From: an uncultured cyanobacterium
GTDB taxonomy: Bacteria; Cyanobacteriota; Vampirovibrionia; Gastranaerophilales; Gastranaerophilaceae
Direction: 5' to 3'
Length of the DNA stretch: 37,495 nucleotides
Assembly (NCBI GenBank): GCA_902495705.1
Contig: CABUXT010000023.1
Coordinates: 1-37,495, forward strand
A program made the position numbers and the translations under genes. Each line of letters begins with the position of its first letter. The stretch's first letter is position 1. The notes beneath the pieces were generated by a model that saw nothing but the letters and a program-made list of their open reading frames with translations, was not told the origin of the DNA and did no database searches. Of the stretch, positions 32,624 through 37,495 are shown piece after piece.

Positions 32624-35155
32624 CTAAATCAACGAATCCTGATATTCAGAATCATCAACTAATTCAAAAGAGTAATAGAATTGGTTACTATGGCCTTTTT
32701 CGTAATTCATCAAGATTTCATCTGAAATATTATCTTTAATATTTCGAAGTCTTGTACTAACAGATTTCGGATTTTTATAGACGATTTCAAAAGATTTTAG
32801 CAATTCCATTTCGTCGGCTTTTTCCTTAAATCTTATATATAATTGCGCCGGAGTAAAGCGTTTCCCTTTGTTGTCAGTATCTTTGACAAATTCTCTTAAA
32901 ATAAGATATAAAACATCGTCTCTAAGAGTAAACTCATTTTGAATTTTAATCATTGTTGCAAAGATTTTTTCCAATTCTTTTTGTTCTCGTTTGTTTTCAG
33001 CAATTTTTAGTGCAAATACTGCAAAATCTGCCATTCTGAAATCGACTTTATATTCTTCATTTTGCTTATTTTCAAGCTTTTTTATAATCTTTTGAAGTTT
33101 GGCAACAATAAAACTAAAAATTTTATCTCTATTATCCATTACTTTTCTGCATAAATTATTTTCATCCTGGAATAATCCAAAGCGTTCCAAGTAAATACAA
33201 ATCAATCTATCAGCAACATCATCTCTTGTAAATTGCGGTGTTCTGGATGTAAGAGCAACAAAGCATTTTACTTCAAATTCTAGTTCAACATTTGTTGTAA
33301 AAAGTTTTCTCTTTTTTATAACTTGACCCGTTGCAATTCTTGCCAGTGTATCATTTAGAGCTTTTGTTGGGTTATCCAAATTATCAATTACAACATAGTA
33401 ATTATTTGTAATAATTGTATCTATATCTTTGCAATCATTTCCAACAGATGTAACATCAAACTTTTTGCCAAAAAGAATTTGTCCAACACGTCTAAGAAAT
33501 GTTGTTTTCCCACTACCTTTATTTCCAATTGCCGCAAAAATAGGTTTTGTTTTTAATATTGATTCAAAGAATAAACTATAAAACCAAATTTTAGCCAAAG
33601 TGTTTTGTGTTTTTAGATTTAACATACTTGCGTCTTTATCAATATTTAAGTTATCTGTAAGATATTTCTCTACATAATCAATTTTGTTGTCAAATTCAAA
33701 TATTTTAAATGGTTCATAATTATTGAGTTCCATAAACATAACTCCGTCATCTCCGTTCTCAATAATCTCAATTTTGTTTGATGAAATTTTTAAAATTTCT
33801 TTTTTACCATTGTATAGATACAAGAAAAATGTCTTAGGTTTGAAATATGCAAATCTATGAATATCAACTTGTTCTGCATGGCTTATACAATATACATAAA
33901 GTTCATTTAAAATATATTTATATAGATTTTCAGAAGCATTTATTCCCCATTTCGTAAACAGGGCTTTTAATTCAAGTGGCTCATCTGATATACAAATTAA
34001 TCTTTTTTCTTCTTTCAAAAAGATATAATACAAATTGTTTGCTTTATATAACTTGCCTAGATTTAATAATTCTGAAATAATTAATTCTGCAATTTTATCT
34101 TTTTGATAAACGCCCTTAATATCTTTAGTTGTTTGAATGGCCCTAACTTGTGCTTTTATAGAAGGGAATGTTTTAATATTACTACAATGTGTTTGGCAAA
34201 AAATTTGGCTTAATGCTAAATTTTTATTACTACCATTCATAATAGAACACGCGGCAATCTCTTTATTATCATTTGCATAAGTTGCTTCAATAGTTGCAAT
34301 TCTACTTAAAAGTTCTTCATCATTATTATATTCAATAATTCTTGTTATTATATCAATAGCTTCATCCACAGAAACTTTTGAAACCTTTTTTAATACTCCG
34401 GCAATCGCAAGGGTTAAAGAATTTCTTTCACCTTCAGTCCAATTTAATGCTGCTTTTGTAACACAAAGGGGGTAATCTTTTAATGATTCAAGAAACAAGA
34501 GTGTAGAAAGATTATTATTCTTGCAAGTCTCAATTTTTTCTAAAGGATTTTTAATTGCGTCCATATTTTCGCCTTCGACAAAGCAAGATTTTTTGAGTTC
34601 ATAAAATTTTTTATTAATTGTATTTTCATCTTTAAATAATCCAAAGCATGGAAGATTCAAAGCAAGCCCTTTTTTACCTTTAGGAAATATTTCAATATCT
34701 CCATTAGTAATGGTTCGGTCGGTTACTTCGGTTACTAGATTTTCTAATATTTTTTGAATTAAATTTCTATTTACTGGATTCTTAAAAAATACAAAAAGAT
34801 GAAAACCTTTTGACTTTGATTGTTCAATTAGAGTATTGATTTTATATTTTTCAAAAAATGCCTTTTGAAGATTTAAAGCAATTTGATATTTTTCTTCTGT
34901 TGATAATTCTTTACTATTTTTTTTCGCTTTACCGTCAATATCAATACCTGCAAATAAAATTAAATCTTCTTGTCCTTTAATTTCAGGTGAAACCCCTAGT
35001 CTTTTAATACCTAAAAAATGTTGTTTTAGTGCTTCTTTAAAATCTTTTGATGAAACATTTTTTAGTGTAGAGTATGATTTTCCGTTAGATTCTGAAATGA
35101 TAATTTTAGATGATGTTTTAAAGCTGTCATCAAAAGCTGTGATAAATTCTTTCAT
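32624..35155 (-). CDS. replication primase-helicase (AEP primase fused to P-loop helicase)
   Basis: 843 residues from ATG 35155, where AGAAAGG lies 7 bases upstream; the 13 extra codons of a longer start lack one. The primase part has FAGIDIDG (D72, D74), SKSKGFHLFVFF near 113-124 and DIEIFPKG near 155, the three catalytic motifs of archaeo-eukaryotic primases. A cysteine/histidine cluster follows (CSIMN...CQTHC). The C-terminal third is a helicase: Walker A GNKGSGKTT near 543 and Walker B YYVVIDNLDNP near 590, with a final winged-helix-like region. It would prime and unwind element DNA, so the element probably replicates on its own after excision. Confidence 0.85.
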   Translation of the reverse strand: MKEFITAFDDSFKTSSKIIISESNGKSYSTLKNVSSKDFKEALKQHFLGIKRLGVSPEIKGQEDLILFAGIDIDGKAKKNSKELSTEEKYQIALNLQKAFFEKYKINTLIEQSKSKGFHLFVFFKNPVNRNLIQKILENLVTEVTDRTITNGDIEIFPKGKKGLALNLPCFGLFKDENTINKKFYELKKSCFVEGENMDAIKNPLEKIETCKNNNLSTLLFLESLKDYPLCVTKAALNWTEGERNSLTLAIAGVLKKVSKVSVDEAIDIITRIIEYNNDEELLSRIATIEATYANDNKEIAACSIMNGSNKNLALSQIFCQTHCSNIKTFPSIKAQVRAIQTTKDIKGVYQKDKIAELIISELLNLGKLYKANNLYYIFLKEEKRLICISDEPLELKALFTKWGINASENLYKYILNELYVYCISHAEQVDIHRFAYFKPKTFFLYLYNGKKEILKISSNKIEIIENGDDGVMFMELNNYEPFKIFEFDNKIDYVEKYLTDNLNIDKDASMLNLKTQNTLAKIWFYSLFFESILKTKPIFAAIGNKGSGKTTFLRRVGQILFGKKFDVTSVGNDCKDIDTIITNNYYVVIDNLDNPTKALNDTLARIATGQVIKKRKLFTTNVELEFEVKCFVALTSRTPQFTRDDVADRLICIYLERFGLFQDENNLCRKVMDNRDKIFSFIVAKLQKIIKKLENKQNEEYKVDFRMADFAVFALKIAENKREQKELEKIFATMIKIQNEFTLRDDVLYLILREFVKDTDNKGKRFTPAQLYIRFKEKADEMELLKSFEIVYKNPKSVSTRLRNIKDNISDEILMNYEKGHSNQFYYSFELVDDSEYQDSLI

Positions 35156-35187
35156 GAAAATACCTTTCTTGGTTTTGTAATATCTAA

Positions 35188-35203
35188 ACATCACCGGCGA
35201 TGT
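35188..35203. promoter_or_regulatory. 16-bp near-palindrome, candidate operator of the primase operon
   Basis: ACATCACCGGCGATGT is symmetric except for one pair and stands 33 bases before the primase-helicase start. It is GC-richer than its surroundings. Confidence 0.4.
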
Positions 35204-35328
35204 GTACTCTCATTATTAGCCCAAACGCAATATAAATCACATTCTTGGGTCAAAAGAACATTACCAAACTCTGACCAAAACCTTACTTAAATAACCTAAA
35301 GTTATGTAATAACAATATTTTTTACACA

Positions 35329-35811
35329 TTACTTTTCATTAAAAATTTTTTCATCAATAAAAAGGGTATAAGGTTTTTGAGGGTCAATATTAATACGATA
35401 ACCACTTTTTGTATTTATAATAATTTTAATATCTTTTTTTGTTTGTTTTTTAATAAATGTATTAATAGAAGAAATGCTTTTATAGATGGCACTTTCTGTT
35501 CTTTGACTATCTTTTGTCCTATAAGTTCTACGAAATTGCTGTAATTTAAAAGTCGGAGTTGACAAATCTTTATATGTGTTTTTTGCTATTTCTACAAAAT
35601 CCCACGATTGCGTTTTTTCTAAATTGATAATTTGAGAACAAACATATATCAAAGTATCATTGTCTTTATCAAGAGTTATATAAATTGCATGATAATCTTG
35701 TGGATAAAGAGAATAGTCTGCATAATCAAAAGAATCTCTTAAAGATGGGGGCAAATCTAATGGGTGATTGCATTTAGCAAAATAATATTTTTCATCAGAT
35801 TTTTCTACCAT
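35329..35811 (-). CDS. hypothetical protein with a winged-helix-like C-terminus
   Basis: 160 residues. The C-terminal part (ISSINTFIKKQTKKDIKIII, NTKSGYRINID) resembles the end of OmpR-type winged helices, where a recognition helix is followed by a GYR hairpin. The N-terminal 80 residues are not recognised (LIYVCSQIINLEKTQSWDFV). It could be the element's transcriptional activator. It lies upstream of the primase-helicase on the same strand, separated by 173 bases that hold the palindrome. The assignment is tentative. Confidence 0.5.
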   Translation of the reverse strand: MVEKSDEKYYFAKCNHPLDLPPSLRDSFDYADYSLYPQDYHAIYITLDKDNDTLIYVCSQIINLEKTQSWDFVEIAKNTYKDLSTPTFKLQQFRRTYRTKDSQRTESAIYKSISSINTFIKKQTKKDIKIIINTKSGYRINIDPQKPYTLFIDEKIFNEK

Positions 35812-35866
35812 ATTAAACCAACCTTTTCCTAAAGATATTATAATATGAAATCATTCAAATATATAA

Positions 35867-36550
35867 TCATCTATAACCTTTTTTAAAATAAAAAATTCCA
35901 CCAATGGTAATAAAGAAAATTAATGATAATAATGCAATTAAATGAACTTTATAAGTTATGGCAAATTTTTTGATTGTTTGATATTTTTCAATATAGTCAA
36001 TAAATTTAATATCATCTTTAGTTATTAATTCTTCTTTTAATAAATCATTTATAATTAGCGTTAAATAATCTTTCCCATAATAGTTTCCATACCTATAATT
36101 CATATCTATCCAAGCAATTTCCTTGTCTTTAAAACTAAGGTTTTTATAGAATTTTAGTTCTTTAGCTAAATCTGCCATTTCTTCATTTGTCAAATATTTT
36201 CTTAATTTATACATAATATCTTTTTTATCGTAATGAAAATCAAGCCTTTCAAATCTTTCCTTATAATATTGAGGATTATTGATGTTGGCTTGTGGCATAT
36301 ATGGGTCTCTTTGAATAAAGTATAATACTGGGTCTTTCTTATATAAAGCTCTATTTTGCTTTGTCAACTGATAGGCAAAATAAACCATATTATTAAGCCT
36401 AATTTTCATACTTGGGTCTGAGGTATTTATCATTTGTTGCTGAAGATTGTTGACATAATTTTCTTGCTCATAAATATATAATAATTGAGCTGATGTTAAT
36501 GATTGCAACAGAAAAAATAAAATAAAAGTTAATAAGATTTTTATTTTCAT
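35867..36550 (-). CDS. exported protein with C-terminal membrane anchor
   Basis: 227 residues. Residues 1-21 (MKIKILLTFILFFLLQSLTS, then A) are a signal peptide. The middle is soluble, helical and rich in tyrosine and lysine. HLIALLSLIFFITIGGIFYF near the end is a transmembrane helix with a short basic tail, so the body faces the periplasm. No domain is recognised. Its ATG overlaps the stop of the PDZ gene by one base (TAATG), tying the two proteins together as an exported pair of the mobile element. Confidence 0.7.
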   Translation of the reverse strand: MKIKILLTFILFFLLQSLTSAQLLYIYEQENYVNNLQQQMINTSDPSMKIRLNNMVYFAYQLTKQNRALYKKDPVLYFIQRDPYMPQANINNPQYYKERFERLDFHYDKKDIMYKLRKYLTNEEMADLAKELKFYKNLSFKDKEIAWIDMNYRYGNYYGKDYLTLIINDLLKEELITKDDIKFIDYIEKYQTIKKFAITYKVHLIALLSLIFFITIGGIFYFKKGYR

Positions 36551-37203
36551 TAATACCTCAACATTCGAATACTATTATTAATGTTGTACAAATTTTGATT
36601 CATATTTTGTAATTCTATATTCGTATTTACATTATTAAGATTTTGAATTAAATTTTGTGTAGCCTGTTGTTGTATTGCTTGATTTGCAAATATTTGATTT
36701 TGCATATTTTGTCGAAGTTGAATATAACACATTTCAGGGTCTTTCGTTTTTCCACATAAATATAAATTATTTTCAAATGCATAGCGCTGTTGAGCAAGAT
36801 TTCTACCGATTGTACTTACATAATAAGGGCCACAACCAAACTCAATAAATTTTTTGATAACATCATCTTCATGTATAAAGCAAGCCTCATGTTCAGATTG
36901 TTTATTTCCACAAAACTCTTTCCATTGAGGATAGCTCAAATTATTATTTGGATTAAAAGTCGCTCTTTTTACTACAAAATCTTTAATCCCATACCTGGTT
37001 TTTAATGTTAGTTTTACATTACTATTAACTTTTCCTGATATTAATTTTTGTACTTCATCCATTGCTTTATCTGAAACATCAATATCATTTACTTTAAGAA
37101 TTCTATCTGCAGTCCTTATTCCAGCATTCCAAGCTGGAGAATTTGGAAAAACATTTATAATAGTAATTTCTTTGGCTATACGAGGTTTCTTAAATTTGTA
37201 CAT
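36550..37203 (-). CDS. PDZ-domain protein, signal peptide displaced by a frameshift
   Basis: 217 residues from the first in-frame ATG (37203). Residues 10-75 form a PDZ domain (IINVFPNSPAWNAGIRTADR, then ILKVNDIDV), which binds C-termini or unfolded peptides. Five cysteines follow (EFCGNK, EACFIH, EFGCGP, LYLCGK, EMCYIQ), typical of an oxidising compartment, and the end is a glutamine/asparagine-rich tail. This start gives no export signal, but the frame continues upstream into a perfect signal peptide that lacks its start because of an A9 tract (see 37204-37319). It is co-translated with the anchored protein after it. Confidence 0.75.
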   Translation of the reverse strand: MYKFKKPRIAKEITIINVFPNSPAWNAGIRTADRILKVNDIDVSDKAMDEVQKLISGKVNSNVKLTLKTRYGIKDFVVKRATFNPNNNLSYPQWKEFCGNKQSEHEACFIHEDDVIKKFIEFGCGPYYVSTIGRNLAQQRYAFENNLYLCGKTKDPEMCYIQLRQNMQNQIFANQAIQQQATQNLIQNLNNVNTNIELQNMNQNLYNINNSIRMLRY

Positions 37204-37319
37204 TTGAATACCGACATAACCATTACTATCTTCTATTGCTTTTGTAGAATTGCATAATAAAAATACAGAAAGGAATAATAAACAAATTGATATTTTTTTT
37301 TAATCATTGGTTCACCTCT
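37204..37319 (-). other. upstream coding leader of the PDZ gene with an A9 slippery tract
   Basis: In the PDZ frame this reads ISICLLFLSVFLLCNSTKAI followed by EDSNGYVGIQ, a signal peptide running straight into the PDZ gene. ATG 37305-37307, with AGAGGTG 6 bases upstream, starts MIKKK but in another frame, because the T run at 37293-37301 (A9 on the coding strand) is one base short. With A10 the product would begin MIKKKISICLLFLSVFLLCN without interruption; with A9 it ends after 25 codons. Confidence 0.75.
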
Positions 37320-37391
37320 AGAAATAATATACAACAAAAAAATCAAAATAACACGGCGGGTTTGTTTTATTTACATAAGTAAGCAATCATA

Positions 37392-37495
37392 ATGTTTTTA
37401 ATGAATGATTATGATAGAAATTCTGAAGAAACAAAAAAGAATTTAAAAACCTTTGGTTCGCGTATTCAAGAGTTAAGAAAGAAGAATAATTTAAC
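37392..37495 (+). CDS. Xre-type repressor of the element, N-terminus only
   Basis: The frame is open from ATG 37392 (or the in-frame ATG 37401) to the window end: MNDYDRNSEETKKNLKTFGS, then RIQELRKKNNL. The last part is the first helix of a Cro/C1 helix-turn-helix. It is divergent from the exported module with about 85 bases between the two starts, the usual place of a phage or island master repressor. The ribosome site is weak and the rest of the gene is outside the window. Confidence 0.65.
   Translation, partial: MFLMNDYDRNSEETKKNLKTFGSRIQELRKKNNL

Overview
This AT-rich window looks like chromosome from an uncultured gut bacterium close to Gastranaerophilales ('Melainabacteria', Cyanobacteriota). 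That placement is inference. It rests on two prepilin-like proteins with the FTLAETLITLGIIGVV signature I associate with that group, on base composition, and on the absence of photosynthesis genes.

Layout. 1-7383 (minus strand) is one tightly packed surface-glycan operon. In transcription order it holds a GDPD-like protein, a HAD phosphatase/mutase, two sugar nucleotidyltransferases, a cupin, a hypothetical protein, two WavE-family glycan proteins and an MsbA-like ABC exporter cut by the window edge. Upstream lie about 500 bp of non-coding DNA with repeated GTTAAGAG motifs, a short tyrosine recombinase and tRNA-Gly. 8.9-12.7 kb carries a possible small RNA, then a parvulin isomerase, an aminopeptidase P, a TrmH-type methyltransferase and small unknown genes. 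12.9-18.3 kb carries a helical-repeat protein, glyQ and two tandem APC permeases. 18.4-24.7 kb carries a DUF3137 protein, a small HTH protein, two prepilin-like genes (one broken by an in-frame stop), an M16 peptidase, a family-4 uracil-DNA glycosylase and a ribbon-helix-helix protein. 24.9-30.1 kb carries an amino-sugar operon (nanE, a ROK kinase, a UbiA-like prenyltransferase and two small unknowns), a sugar ABC permease and small regulators.

30,294 to the window end looks like an integrated mobile element. It begins at tRNA-Arg(TCT) and holds a nucleotide-cyclase-like cargo gene, a tyrosine integrase, an AlpA/excisionase-like HTH, an archaeo-eukaryotic-type primase fused to a helicase, a winged-helix-like protein, an exported two-gene module and a divergent Xre repressor cut by the edge. 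The far attachment site is outside the window.

Most notable observations: (a) the cyclase-like gene in the cargo position next to the tRNA; (b) the PDZ gene of the element, whose signal peptide lies in another frame across an A9 homopolymer; (c) a family of palindromic intergenic repeats with TGTCA ends, one 74-bp class of which keeps its hairpin while its core sequence changes completely; (d) a TAA stop 33 codons before the conserved end of a prepilin-like gene; (e) a tandemly duplicated processing motif in the second prepilin-like gene; (f) a possible unassigned small RNA at about 8.99-9.15 kb.
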